NCBI GenBank assembly: GCA_027886185.1
Contig: WOAB01000188.1
Coordinates: forward strand, 3,596,001 to 3,660,000
Origin: Rheum nobile
Taxonomy: Eukaryota > Streptophyta > Magnoliopsida > Caryophyllales > Polygonaceae
Direction: 5' to 3'
Length of the DNA: 64,000 nucleotides
Shown: in pieces, positions 33,251-45,423 of the stretch
Layout: each line of letters starts with the position of its first letter
Position numbering within the stretch: position 1 is the first letter of the stretch
The notes under the pieces: generated by a model
Seen by the model: the letters and a program-made list of their open reading frames with translations, nothing else
The model's database searches: none
Told to the model about the DNA's origin: nothing
Position numbers and translations under genes: made by a program

Positions 33251-33779
33251 GTAAGGTCTAAAACCATTGCTTGTCCTAATTTCAAACATAAGATTGTGTA
33301 CTCGAGAATTATTGTCATTCTTGCCCTAATTTGTGTACTCAACCTTGTGCGTGATTTTTGTGAGAAATCCCCACTAAAAGTACCCTAGAAATCCTTAGAA
33401 AATTTTCCCTAAAAAGCCCTAGCAAGGAAGGACAAGAGTTGTCTAGTGCGCGTCGACCACACCTTGCCCTCACCAAGCGCCGATTTACCCTAACTTGTGT
33501 GCGAATTTTTTGTGTGAACTCTCTGCCTTGAGGGTTCTGTGAATACCTTGGGGAGAAGGCCATAGGAAACCCACAAAAGAGCCCAAGAGAAACCATAGGT
33601 GTGAGCCTTGCGTGCCAACAGCTTGCGCCCCAAACACTATACCACACGACCATATCTTTGCCAAATCTTATCCCTAACCATAGTATCTTATCTTGTTGTG
33701 CTTGCACATTAAGAAAGATTTTATTTTTGCTTTTTGTGTTTCGATAACATTTAGTTGAGGATTTGCTTTTATCTTGTAG
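33251..33779 (+). other. Predicted leader intron of E6
   Basis: Donor GATCAAG/GTAAGG ten bases after the primer site and acceptor TTTATCTTGTAG after a T-rich run. Comparable signals occur in E3, E4 and E7. Predicted only. Confidence 0.45.
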
Positions 33780-33793
33780 GTAGTTAGAGATAT

Positions 33794-34696
33794 TGATAGC
33801 AACATGCATGAGAGAATTAATCAAAGGCCTCCAAGGAAGAGGCTCAAGCAAAGGGTGAAGTCTTGTGCAAGTTCGAAATTGGTACTTCTCGTTTGGTTCT
33901 GGGCAGTCTTCGGTAAAACGACCATAACTGTGGCTAGAAAATTGATCTCGAGATGATTCAAAATGCGTTGGAAAGCTGATTCAAAGATCTACAACCTCAT
34001 AGTTTACGTCGAATCAAGATTCCAACAAGACGATGTTCAAAATCGAGTTTTACTGAGAGCTGTGCAATTTCTAACGGGAATTATTCACTTTCCTTAATTG
34101 AGTTCTATTAGATATAGTTTAATCCGTTTTTCCTTATTTGATTTTTATTATTTCCATCATTTTTATTTAGTTTATTATTTCTTTAGGATTAGATAAGAAG
34201 AATTAGAATCCAAGATTGTTTGGTTTCCTAATTGCTTTTTTAGCAAGATCTGATCTTTTATCTAGTTTCCTTATCTTTCACATTAGGTAGTTTTCTTCTT
34301 TTGCAAGGCTATAGGCCACGAAATTGTGTTATATAAACACTACTTATGTCATTAATAAGATCATGTTGATTTGAGTTGTTAAGTTGAGTTATCTCCTTCC
34401 TTGAATCCCAACATCAACCCCTACGATTCCTAGGATCGATCCTACCCCGTAGCTCGTCGCTTCGAGCATCTATCCAACGTTCCTCTGGTGAATGTCTTGA
34501 TCATCTCTTTGATCGTACTTGTCCATCACTTTGGACGTGTGAAGACCATCACTTTGGTCCAGTTCTCTACGTGAAAAGGCTATCTCTTTAGCCTTAGAAG
34601 ACGCCATCTCCTTGGCAAGTAGAAGAGACGAAGGAAGGCTTGTTCAACGTTAAAGATCCTATCTTGCAATGGCGTTTTCGAGGGTCATTCGCATCA
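33794..34696 (+). repeat. Solo LTR of a CRM-like element (903 bp)
   Basis: TGATAGCAAC to CATTCGCATCA, flanked by an exact 5-bp duplication GATAT (33789-33793 and 34697-34701). The right half resembles the E2 LTR. Its first codons read DSNMHERINQRPPRKR, matching E2's DSSM start. Formed by recombination between two LTRs, leaving one, inside the E6 leader. Confidence 0.88.
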
Positions 34697-34701
34697 GATA
34701 T

Positions 34702-35165
34702 CTTGCTATATTTTACGATTAAATCTTATCATGTCTTCCTAGATATTATCTTATCCGCTTTTGTACAAAAATAAAAGAGGCTAGTAGCCGGGGTACAAGG
34801 GTTAATAATCCTAATTCTTACAAGAAAAATTCAGACTCACCGGGAAAGAAAAAGAAGTGGCACTTGGAAAAATTTGGACCCAACGGAAAAGAAAAGGAAT
34901 TTGGGCTTAGAAAACGTCCAATCCCACGAGTTACAGAAAAGCAAGAAAATCAAGAAAGTCATTTTTAGCATTTGTCTAAGTTATCTATTTGATTTAAGTT
35001 TTATCTTAAGCTATTTCTTATTTGGACATAACTTGCTTACTAAGATCTTGACTTTGGTGCTTGCCTTTTTCTTTCCTAAGCCAGCCGAACCCTAACCCAA
35101 GTTCGAACACCTCTTGTGTTTGACTTTAAGATCTTGCTTGGTCTTTCCTTGTGCATTGTGAGATA
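34702..35165. other. E6 interior or E3 flank, non-coding
   Basis: AT-rich, purine-rich in 34820-34960; no frame resembling gag or pol. Its junction to the partial E3 LTR at 35166 is not at an LTR end, so the upstream part of that LTR has been lost or replaced. Confidence 0.4.
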
Positions 35166-35437
35166 GCTTCCGTTAAGTTTTGCCTCCACCCTTAAGCCTT
35201 CGACGTCAAACACTTCCGATCGATCCCCGTTATGGATCAAACCAACCTCCGATTGCTCCCAAGCCATCGAACCCACTCGCCCCTCCTCGATATCCATCGA
35301 GCACAAGAGTGCTGACATCCTTCATTCCGTGAAGGCTGTCATCTATCCCGGCTACGCAGAGAAGAGAAGGAATCCAAGGACACACTTTCTACCATGATCC
35401 GGCATCAACTCGTAGGCGAAGCATCGTTTACGTATCA
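35166..35437 (+). repeat. E3 5' LTR, 3' part only
   Basis: Matches 43204-43477 of the 3' LTR and ends GTTTACGTATCA. Upstream of 35166 the two LTRs are unrelated, so about 375 bases including the tail are gone. Confidence 0.85.
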
Positions 35438-35439
35438 AT

Positions 35440-35452
35440 TGGTATCAGATTC
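35440..35452 (+). other. E3 primer binding site
   Basis: TGGTATCAGATTC, two bases after the LTR; the first ten bases match the initiator tRNA-Met site. Confidence 0.75.
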
Positions 35453-35464
35453 CAACGGTACAAG

Positions 35465-36234
35465 GTGTTGTCTTTCCAACTCTTCAATTTACTTCTCACG
35501 TTTTTCTTTAGTTCGATCCTATTCCTCCATTGTTTTCGTTTCCGCCATTGTTTTCTTGCTACGCTACCGTCAAAACCCTAGGATAGATCTCTTCTTTCTT
35601 GAAGAGAAGATCTCGACCGATCGCTAAAAAAAAAAGTGAGTGATCATATCCCAAAATATTCAGCCATATCTTTGACTTGCAACAAGACGATCTCTTGAAG
35701 ATTTGGTTACTTATTATTTGATTTATTTGTTTAGTATTACAGATATTGCATATCTTCTTGTTTCCTAAGTTGTTGCATTCTCTCTCTCCTATCTCTACGC
35801 ACACAATCTTTGCGTTTCTTTCATTCAAAAACTTGTGCCTATTTAAAAAAAATAGTCGGTTGAATAAAAAAACGCCACAACAACCGAGCAAAATGAAAGC
35901 CTCAGGCGATCTAGGGGAACCCTATTCACCATCGACACAAGTCTACTAGGCTTCTCTTCCATCGTTTGTTGCAACTTACATTTTAAACAAACTTGAATTG
36001 CATGCTCTTGACTTACTACTCGCATAAATCAACTTGTGACTTCCATTTGCATGAATTGTGTAGGTTGTTTGTCATTGTTATTGGTTGAATTGTCACGACC
36101 TTCCCTATCTCCCTCACAGACAACCAAACATAGTTACCCCGTGAGATTGAATTGTTGGTTTGCTTAGACTCTCTTGTTCGTTGTAATTTGCTTCTTTTTT
36201 ATTCCTTTTGATCCTTGTTTGCGTGTTGCTATAG
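35465..36234 (+). other. Predicted leader intron of E3
   Basis: GTACAAG/GTGTTG close after the primer site and a T-rich acceptor GTTGCTATAG just before the gag frame. Predicted by analogy with E4 and E7. Confidence 0.35.
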
Positions 36235-38252
36235 TGACGTTAGGTACCGAGTTCGATGAAGCCTTCATTGCCCTCCAAGCAGAACACGAGGCCATCGCAA
36301 AGGCACATGCCGAGTTGGAGGCCGAGAACGCGGAGCTTAAGCGCCAAATGGCGCTTGCGGCGAGTTCCCGCGGGCAACCGCCTGGCCCCTCCACCGCCGC
36401 CCTTGATGTTGACTCTGCCCTTCAACAACCTCCATCAGCCGACGTTTCTAGACGCCAAGACAAGGGCAAAGGCCACATGCCCTTGGCTTCCAACCAGCAG
36501 CCCCTCCACCGGCTCAACTCCATCATTGAGAGCCGCCAAGACGCTGACATTCGAGACCGCTACGAGCCCCGACCGCGGTCTCACTTTGGCTCACACGAAG
36601 ATGATGACTACTCCGACGAGCATGAGTTCTCGACCGAAGACTTGGGTCCCTACCCCTTTGTCGACAACGGCGACAAACATGTCCGCTTTGACCGCATGCA
36701 ACGCACGAAGCAGCACCACGCCGAAACTGAGCGGTGCTGAGACGCTGAGCGCGGTCAGACTAGCGGTTGTGACCGACATATCCACTCTGCGTGTCACAGC
36801 CCCAACCGGGACCACTACCCATGTAGGGTTCCTGCCGCAAACACCCTTACTCCGTTTCCTTTCAGGAGTTTGATGATGAGGACTACGACATCGCCGGCGA
36901 CCCCAACCTTGGCAACTTCCATCTTTCAATCGATGATCTAGTCGAGATCCAGCAGCTTCCGACCGAGGGTTGACAGTGGCGATCGTGTCCACGGGCGCCA
37001 TGGTTGCGATCCTTTTACCGCCCATGACGTGCGAGGTAGGCAGACCGCTCCCGCGGCCCCAGGTAATGCCCATAGCAAAACCGGTGGACGTTGTCGCCCA
37101 CGACGCCCTCGTCGGCAACATGATGACCCTGACGCATATGACCCTAGGCATCATGACTACGATGAATGTGACTGGCGCTATGCTGAACGTGTCCCTGATG
37201 CCAGGTGTTATGAGGATCGCCACCCAGTGGCTCCTACATATGCTGGTCACCGCGACATTAAGGTAACAATTGAACACTTTTTTGGTGAATAAGATCCCTT
37301 TAATTTTCTTGATTGGGTGCAGGCTACCAAGTATGCACTATAACATTGCCAATATGAGGAGCACAAAAAGGTAGAGTTCGGGCAGCTCCACTTCTGGGGA
37401 GCTGCCCGAACTTGGTGGAATAGGCTTGTCACTGACCGCATTCGGCGCAACCTGGCTCCTATTGAGAAATGGCACCAATTTGTCGTCATCATGACTCGGA
37501 AGTATGTGCCCAAAGATTACAAGAACATGATACACATGGACATAGCCCTCGCTCGCCAAGGGTCTATGATGCCTTTGGAGTTTTTCTCAAAACTCGAAGA
37601 CATGTACTACAAGGCGGGCATTAGTGTCTCGCCATCCACCTTGCGCACTAAATTTCTGAGTGGCCTCAACACTTCCATACGGGACCAGCTTGAGATTCTT
37701 CCCATCAAGGATCTCAATAGCCTCACCCACACGGCAATGCAACTCCACAACCAGCTGGTGCGCAAGAAGCAAACATCATGGCCTCCATCCTCTTCTAAAA
37801 GGTATGACTCTCATCCTAGTCAATCAATTGATACTAATGTGCAATCTAGTGCGCAGCCTAGGAGAAGCTCGCCTTCAGGAGGCCGCAACAGCTACAAGCC
37901 CACGGACACGCCGCGCGGCGCTACGACTGTAGCTTTGGCCCCACGCCCTGACCGAGCATGTGACCAGGCGTGTTTCAAATGTGGCGGGTGCGGTCATCTA
38001 CATCGCGAGTGCCCCAATCAAAAGAAATTTTTGTTCACTCAGGGTTCGGGCTATGAATCTTTCAACAAGCCAACCGATGAACTTACGCTCGAGCTGGATG
38101 ACGCCGAGGAGGATGACACGTACCTTTGTGCCCCGCATGAGCTGAACGCAGGCACCCCTTTGAGCCTCGTTACTCGGTGCATGCTCACAGTGAATGAGGC
38201 AACTTTGATGGATCAACGGGAGCACCTGTTTCACACCCGTTGCCTTGTCTAA
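36235..38252 (+). pseudogene. E3 gag
   Basis: One frame throughout, broken by several stops (36738, 37290 and others): a helical region rich in Ala/Glu (FDEAFIALQAEHEAIAKAHA), a charged disordered part, the gag core (DIKVTIEHFFGE, ARTWWNRLV, YVPKDYKNMIHMDIALARQG) and the CCHC knuckle CFKCGGCGHLHREC, all four ligands present. No convincing ATG sits at the expected place after the predicted acceptor. It ends at TAA 38250, inside the gag-protease linker. Confidence 0.82.
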
Positions 38253-38806
38253 ACCGCCTCGCTTAGTGTGATCATTTATGGTGGTAGCTATTACAACATT
38301 GTTAATGAGAAGGTGATCACACACCTCAAGCTGGAAACAACCCTCCATCCTCAACTGTATGGTCTTCAATGGATTTCTAAGGGTAAGGGTGATGTGGTAA
38401 ACAGGCAATGCCACATCACTTTTCAAATTGGTCAATATGTCGATACGGTTTTATGTGATATTGTTGCTATGGATGCTACTCATCTTCTCCTTGGTAGGTC
38501 ATGGCAGTTTGATAAGAAAGTCGTGCATAATGGCTTTTTAAACATATATGTATTTATGCATGATGGTCGGCTTATTACCTTGTTGCCCATGTCGTCGCAA
38601 GAGATTTTGCACGACCAAGTCGAGCGTAGCCGCGCCAACGCGAAGAAGGCCGTTGTAGCCGCATCCCATGCCGCAGACGTTACCAAACCCCAAGACGCGC
38701 GACAACTCCACGGTGGCTCCTCTACCAAGTGTCAGGCCTCGGACAGCGGCACTGGCACTCACGTACCCGCAACCGTAACTTCGGGCAAAGCTCTTGGCCA
38801 GCCCGG
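38253..38806 (+). pseudogene. E3 protease with lost active-site Asp
   Basis: Same frame as gag. The active-site loop reads VIIYGGSYYNI where E2 has VIIDGGSCCNI, so the catalytic Asp is Tyr. LLLGRSWQFDKKVV and FMHDGRLITLLPMSSQE follow. The frame ends in the inserted TIR element at 38807. Confidence 0.8.
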
Positions 38807-40913
38807 TGTAACACCCCCAAAACTTAACCCTTTTGGAAAGGTATTACCGCCAGTGACCCCAGTGTTCCTTACAGAGATCACCCAAGGCTTTACCACTTAA
38901 ATACGATTTATGAAATGCAATTGATACACAATGATCAAGCATTAAATCGAAACAAAGCCGGCGAGACCCCCCTCCTCTGTTTTCTTTTCACGTGAAATGG
39001 GTGGTTTGATTTGGAAGAGATGATGAATAGTGTTGGTGGGCCCCCTTGCTTTGTTTCGGTATTGGGCCGAAAAGCCCAATTCGTTTCCAGTCCAAATTCA
39101 ACCCGAAATTATTCGAGCGGTATAATTTCGATTCCCTTTCGTCCGTATTTTTTTTAAGGAAAATTTAATAAATTATTTTATGATTTAATATCATAGAAAT
39201 TTATTAAATATAAATTCTTAAATTTGTCCAGTCAAATTAATTGATAGATAATTAATTTGTCAGTTAGAACGTGATTTGCTGGATCGCGTATGGACTCGTT
39301 TTCTGGTAGAAATATTCTGAAGCTTAAGCCATATCCTCGGAAAGGATATTTTCGGTAGTCATCTCGTCCAGATTCATCGCCGAATCTATTCCAGGCAAGT
39401 GGCGGTTCGCTCTTGCTCATCGTTCCATATTTATATTAATTATCAGTTGTTTATCTGAGTAATTAATTTAGAATGATTATTGTGTTCATCTGGAAACGGT
39501 TTTGTTAAATGTTTTGGAAAACTAAAATATGATATTATAATAGGTTGTATATCTGTTAGAACAACGCTATTATATATATATATATGTGTGAATTAATACA
39601 GATATTATAATATGTTGTATATTGTTAGAACAACGCTATTTTATCTGTAACGGGCATTGAGGGCATTGTTATGAGTTATTGTTGTGTTGAACTGTTTAGT
39701 TAGCACAAGTATTCGTAGGAACGCTAATGTGTATCTCATTGCGAGTGCTAGTCGTTTCTTGATAACCTGGTGGTTAGGATTTAGTTCCTACCATCCTTCT
39801 CTAATGCCGTTTGTAGGGATTTAGTTCCCGACTCCGCCTTGAGGGATTTAGTTCCCGAGTCAACTCCGCTCCTAGGGATTTAGTTCCCGCGAGACTTAGT
39901 TCTCGATTCGACTCTTGGGATTTAGTTCCCGAGTCAACTCCGTCCATGGATTTAGTTCTCGACGGTATCTCTTTATCCCGATGGATGAGATGATTTAAAA
40001 GCCTATAACGTGATGTGGGTTTTTGGAATTAAATAAGATAAAGTGCCCGAGTGCACATAATTAATATACCTTTGGCGAGTAGTACAGCTAAGTTATAGTG
40101 CAGCTAGGAAAACTCATCTCGACTTTGATCATAGTACGTTCTCTTTCCAATCTGGATTCGCTGTATGCGATGAGGTTGGTCGTGAACCGAAGCATCTCAG
40201 TCAACTTTTAAATCATTGTTGTATGATGCTGTAAACGTTCCAGATTTGTCATATTTCCTTAAAGACTCAATCTCTTGGAGTCTCTTTTCGAGTCGATTTC
40301 TGTGAAGATGAAGTCTTCTAGAATCTTCTCTCATGCATACTTCTTGTTGTTATTCCGTGAAAGTACCGGGTTATGTATCGTCCCTTCGGTTATTATTCGA
40401 GGGAAAATGATAGTAAACGGTTACGATCACTCGAACCACTCTGCTTTTTACCCTTGCTAGTCTATTCAAGTAGACTAACCCACGAACATTGTTCTCCGCA
40501 TGTGGGCTGGTGTCATCCGTTCGATTCGGCATATCAGATAGAGCGAAGATGAGGAGACTAGATTGACTATGAAGACGACGGTTGTTTTGGATGTTTTAAT
40601 AATTACTTTTAATCAGGTTGAGATCCTTGGGCAGGTGATCATTACGATCACAACCCTTTTTGTAATATCTTTTATAAGTCTTCCGTTGTACTTTGTTTAA
40701 ACTCTGTGTTTGGCCTATTCGGGATTGGGTTGTAATCCCGTAACTCATGTTTCATTTGATTGAGGTTTTATTTTGGATACTTTGATCATTATGTATCATT
40801 GTATGCCTTAAATTGTATTTAAACCGGTAAAGCCTTGGGTGATCTCGGTAAGGAACACTGGGGTCACTGGCGGTAATACCTTTCCAAATGGGTTAAGATT
40901 TGGGGGTGTTACA
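38807..40913. mobile_element. 2.1-kb element with 96-bp terminal inverted repeats and TG/CA ends
   Basis: Left end TGTAACACCCCCAAAACTTA and right end (other strand) TGTAACACCCCCAAATCTTA stay alike for about 96 bp. The flanks CCCGG (38802-38806) and CCTGG (40914-40918) agree at four of five bases, and the E3 reading frame resumes exactly (GQPG/AARD). No transposase ORF seen. TG/CA ends with 5-bp duplications are typical of retroviral-type integration, while long inverted repeats are typical of Mutator-like elements; the class is therefore unclear. Confidence 0.8.
39772..39972 (+). repeat. GGGATTTAGTTCCCGAGTC repeats in the TIR element
   Basis: About seven imperfect copies of GGATTTAGTTCCCGA, several with a following GTCAACTCCG, spaced 20-40 bases. 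The core GGGATTTAGTTCCC is itself nearly palindromic at its ends. Confidence 0.75.
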
Positions 40914-40918
40914 CCTGG

Positions 40919-41515
40919 CGCCGCCCGCGACCTCGATCGCGATGTCGCCGCCCCCACCCTCCCAGGCCATTGCAAAAATAGATTATTGATGGCACGCTCT
41001 CGGGACCTCACTCCAATATTTCAGGGACGTTCTCCTTCTTTTCTTTTACTTCCCACCGCGTGTCTTTTAATTGATAAGAACTTGAGTGATCTACCCCCGT
41101 GTGTTTCTTCTCTATTGTAGGAGTTCCAGGATGTCATGCCCGAGGAGTTACCTGAGGGCCTTCCTTTGATTTGCGGCATCAAACACTAGATCAACCGGGT
41201 CCCGGGGGCTTCATTGCCAAACCGGGCTGCCTACCATGCCAGCCCTGTGGAGACAAAAGAGCTCCAGCGCCAAGTGCATGACCTCATAGATAAGGGCTAC
41301 GTTTGGGAGAGCTTGAGCCCTAGTGTCGTGCTAGTAATTCTCGTGCCCAAGAAGGATGACACATGGTGTATGTGTTCCAACTGCTGCGCCATCAATCAGA
41401 TCACAGTGAAGTACCGTCATCCCATCCCGTGCCTTGATGACATGCTCGACAAATTGCATGGAGCCACTCTTTTTTCCAAGATTGATCTCAAGAGCGGCTA
41501 CCATCAAATTCGGTC
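40919..41515 (+). pseudogene. E3 protease-RT linker and RT fingers
   Basis: CKNRLLMARSRDLTPIFQGR matches the E2 linker; PEELPEGLPLICGI and then VETKELQRQVHDLIDKGY, VILVPKKDDTWCMC and FSKIDLKSGYHQIR are RT fingers. Stops lie near 41118 and 41188. At 41515 the sequence jumps to the end of RNase H, removing the YxDD palm. Confidence 0.83.
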
Positions 41516-42827
41516 GCCGACCCTATGTCGTCGTGCACAAACAAGGTAAGGAGAATGTGGTCGTCGACCCTCTTTCTCGCATGTATGTGCTCTTGACTCC
41601 ATTAGATGCAAAGGTTTTAGGTATTTCTTTGATTAAGGACTCATATTTGCATGATGATTTCTTTAAATGATTTATGAAACCTGCGCATCCCGGGGTGAGT
41701 TTGAGGGTTATATTAGGGACAATGGTTATCTCTTTAGGGCTGGGAAATTGTGCATACCCAAGTCATCCATTAGGGCTCTCCTTGTCCAAAAAGCTCATGA
41801 GGGCCGTGGCCATTTTGGCATAGCCAAAACCTTAGCCGCCCTAAAGGAACACTTTTATTAGCCATACATGACGCGCCAAGTCACTAGGTTTTGTAATGCT
41901 TGGGTGACTTGCCATAGAGCCAAATGTAGGTCGAGTCCCTCATTATATACTCCTCTACCCGTGTCGTCGACCCCTTGAGAGGACTTATCCATGGATTTTG
42001 TGACGGGGTTGCCGATGTCTAAGAAGGGAAGGGACTCTATTTTTGTAGTGGTGGACAGGTTCTCTAAGATGGCTCATTTTATTCCTTGTATGATGACCAA
42101 CAATGCTTGGGACATAGCCTCCTTAATTTTTGAGCATGTGGTGAGATTACATGGAATACCACGTACTATTGTGAGTGATAGGGATGTGCAATTTATGAGT
42201 CATTTTTGGAGAACATTGTTGGGTAAGCTAGGCACCAAACTACTATTTTCCACTAGCTACCACCCACACACGGATGGCCAAACCGAGGTCACCAACCGCA
42301 CCCTAGGGACCTTTCTTAGGACCATGCTTCGGGCCAACCCATGCCGTTGGGAGGACATACTTTCTTTTGTTGATTTCTCTTATAATAGGACTATGCATTC
42401 AGCGACGAGGCTTACTCCTTTTGAGGTCGTCGGCCAGAACTCGCTCATGCCGATAGACCTAATGCCGCACCCGCTTCGCGCTGGTGACAACCTCAAAGGC
42501 ACCGCTCGTGCCGAGTTCATCCAGGAGCTACATGCTAGGACTAAGCAGCATCTGGAGCGGCGCACCCGCCAATACAAGTACAAGGCCAGCAAGGGCCAGT
42601 GCCATGTCACATTCGCGTTGTGTGGGTGCACATGCGGAAAGAGCGCTTCTCCGCGGCGATGCGCCTTTCCGTGTCCTTATATCTTTCGGCCCTAATGCCT
42701 ATCAGCTGGACTTGCCCGCAGACTATGTTGTTCACGCCACTTTCAATGTGGTCGACTTGTCCCCCTATGTGCCCTCGGACGTTGACATTGATGAATTGGG
42801 GATGATTCGAGGCCAAGAAGGGGAAAG
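41516..42827 (+). pseudogene. E3 RNase H end and integrase
   Basis: Begins RPYVVVHKQGKENVVVDPLS, then the zinc-binding region (AHEGRGHFGI; the second Cys pair reads CNAWVTC, so one ligand is Trp). DDE core: Asp in SMDFVTGLP, Asp in VSDRDVQF, Glu in QTEVTNRTLG, with frame changes at about 41670 and 42600 and stops near 41860 and 41976. The C-terminus in the last frame reads DAPFRVLISFGPNAYQLDLP and FNVVDLSPYVPSD, ending at RGQEGES on the LTR border. No chromodomain. Confidence 0.83.
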
Positions 42828-43477
42828 TGATACGCCGTAGACCTTGACATTGATGGAGGCCCAAGAAGATTACATGATGAGTGTCCGGTCTGATGGCCCC
42901 ATCACCAGAGCGCGTGCCAGAGACATCGCCCAGGCCACACAGAGCATCGTGGACAAGGGCTTCGCGCGCAACGGCACCACGACATCGTTGGCTCCCAAGG
43001 CCATGTCATTCACCGCCATCGAAGGCTTTTCGGCCCCTGCCGCAGTGCCATGACGTCGGCATTGGCGGCACTCCCACTGCTCTCTTATGCTTAAAAGGCC
43101 GGCCCACTAGGCTTGTTTTATGGGCTTGCGGCCCATGGCCGAGTCTCATTGGCTATATAAGCCAAACTCTTGTAACTTTTTACCCACGTTGAAATTTATG
43201 CTTAAGCTTCCGTTGAGTTTTGCCTCCGCCCTTAAGCCTTCGACGTCAAACACTTTCGATCGATCCCTGTTACGGATCAAACCAACCTTCGATTGCTGCC
43301 AAGCCATCTAACCCACTCGCCCATCCTCGATATCCATCGAGAGAAAGAGTGTCGGCATCCTTCATTCCATGAAGGTTGTCATCTATCCCAGCTACGGAGA
43401 GAAGAGAAGGAATCCAATGACTCGCTTTCTACCACGATCCGGCATCAACTCGTAGACGAGGCATCGTTTACGTATCA
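42828..43477 (+). repeat. E3 3' LTR (650 bp)
   Basis: TGATACG to CGTATCA, a perfect 7-bp inverted repeat, directly after the purine tract AAGAAGGGGAAAG. The first about 225 bases hold the polyprotein tail: DTP, a TAG, then MEAQEDYMMSVRSDGP and ITRARARDIAQATQSIV to TGA at 43051. Confidence 0.88.
43154..43160 (+). promoter_or_regulatory. TATA box in E3 3' LTR
   Basis: TATATAA about 100 bases after the tail's stop codon, in the expected U3 position. Confidence 0.6.
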
Positions 43478-44281
43478 GAAATGGAATCCCATCAAGCTGC
43501 AAGACCAAGCCAAGATTCGAGGCAAGCTTAGATGAGAGGCAACGACGCCACCATCGCGCCTCAAACTAGGGTTTTCAAGACCATTGTGCCAACAACATCA
43601 AAATTGATCTATACCAATTCCAATCATCAAGAGAGCCTAAATGGCGTGCCCTATTAAAGTATGAGTCCATTTGGAAGAAGGATGCCTGATGAAGACACAA
43701 GGGACTTCATAGTAGCGACGCCGACACAACCATCATTGAGGGGCCACGGTCAAATCTTCCATCCATATGGCGTGGCTCGAGCACTACTTAGCCATCTTCA
43801 TTAAGCTTGACAATGAGCCCAAAGAGTAGAGGTTGGATAAGGGAAAGTGAAGCTGGCTGGGAGAAGTCGAGCCCATAAGGACCAGCAACGAAGCCAGCGA
43901 ATACAACACGCGAGCCTAATTTTGTCCAGAGGCGCAAATTCAATCCACTTATGCATTTGGGTATGTGGGCGTTCACAGTCTTAACTAGCTTTTGTCAAAA
44001 TTTCAGGCCCAGCTGAGTTTTGAGGAGGGAGAACGACGCGTTTTACGTTTACTAAAAATATAGGGTTTTTGGAGACATTAAGTTATTTAAGTGTTTTGTC
44101 ATTTTCATTTTAGAACAACCTTTGATTATTGAATATACAGAACTTTAAGTTTCATTGATTGAACTTGGAAGTTCATGTTCTTGAGTGTTTCGTCTTGATT
44201 ACTCATATCCATTTCAATCTACTTGGTTTTGGTGAGTCATATCCAAAATGGTAGTGTAACCTAGGTGTGTCATATTCTTGG

Positions 44282-45423
44282 TGTAAGGACCGAGGTCTTA
44301 GAAGCGTCATCCCATGCCAACCCAAGGACTTCTTAGGAGGTCATCCATCCCGGTACTACTCTTGTCCTACCACGCTTAACTTTCGAGTTCTTTGTCCACA
44401 CTTGAACCCTGAAAAGGAAGAGTTCTTCTTGACATGGATAGCAATCTAATCTTTGTAAATGATTAAATATAAGGTGTTACAATCACCCTCACTTAAACCC
44501 TTGACGACCTCGTCAAGGCCCAAAGATTTCCCTCTAGGTTGAGCGGTTGTCCACCGGACCAAGCCCACTCGTAACCCAGTGTCGGCTTTGATACCATTGC
44601 GCCATTCCATGCAAACCCAAAGACTTCCTAGCAGGTCACCCATCCAGGTATTACTCTCGTCCTAGTACTAGGGGTGAGCAAATATATCCGATCCGGCTGA
44701 TCCGATCCGAAAATCCGCCGATCCGTATCCTAAAAATCCGTATCCGAAAATATCCTTTAAGTTTTTATCCGTATCCGATCCGATCCGGGTGATTTTGCCG
44801 AATACTTGAACCGGATACAGATCGAGATATTTAGCTTATCGGATATCCGAAAATATCCGGTACTATTCATATAATATTTATAATCATAAATTTGTTTATT
44901 ATAACTAATATATTGAGTAATATATTAATAAATTTTACATCCTTAATCACATATTTATATTGTTGTCCAAGTAAAATATTGTAAATACATTTTCATATGA
45001 ATAATAAGTGTGTATATAATTTAAATCGTACGAACAAATTAAGAAACAACCTACAAATTTTATTTCTTAATTTACAAATTTATTACTTTTGAATTTAAAA
45101 AATGAATATATTGATTTATTTTTAATAGATTTGTAGTAACCGGATAATTCGGATATCCGGCTCAGATATCCGATCCGATCCGAGTCCTTTTTACCGGATA
45201 TCCGTTTCAAAACGGACCGGATACGGATCAGAGTTTTGTAAATTTTTTGAACCGGATATCCGGTATAACGGATCGGATCGGATCGATCCGTTTACTCACC
45301 CATACCTAGTACGCTTAATTTTAGAATTCTTTGTCCTCACTTGACCCTTGAAACAAGAAGAAGTATTATTGACATTGATAAAAATCTAATCTGTATAAAG
45401 AATTACAAAATTGGGATGTTACA
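44282..45423 (-). mobile_element. Cassandra TRIM element 2, with nested MITE
   Basis: Minus strand. The 3' LTR is 44282-44481, with 5S-like TTAAGCGTGG and the complement of GATGACCTCC. The internal part has primer site TGGTATCAAAGCC (44584-44596). The 5' LTR runs from 44597 to 45423, split by a MITE. The 5' LTR has lost about 20 bases at its primer-site end. Flanks CTTGG and CTTAA agree only in part, so the insertion is older than Cassandra 1. Confidence 0.85.
44668..45304. mobile_element. hAT-like MITE (637 bp) in Cassandra 2
   Basis: Ends CTAGGGGTGAGCAAA and (other strand) TATGGGTGAGTAAAC are inverted repeats. A CCTAGTA duplication (44661-44667, 45305-45311) brackets it, and the Cassandra sequence resumes exactly afterwards. 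A 7-8 bp duplication with GGGTGAGC-type ends fits hAT. Both arms are rich in repeated GGATATCCG/CGGATC motifs (44690-44860, 45140-45290). No transposase. Confidence 0.8.

Larger units (their letters stand above)
35166..43477 (+). mobile_element. E3: CRM-like Ty3/gypsy element, degenerate
   Basis: Partial 5' LTR (35166-35437), primer site, leader, gag, protease, an inserted TIR element (38807-40913), RT fingers, a jump to the end of RNase H, integrase and a complete 3' LTR (42828-43477). It sits at the very start of the E6 3' LTR; the right flank is GAAAT. The left target copy is not visible because the 5' LTR is truncated. Confidence 0.87.

Noticed and set aside
36591..37277. 228-codon minus-strand ORF opposite E3 gag
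   Set aside because: Shadow of the GC-rich gag coding strand; the plus frame matches gag of the sister elements.
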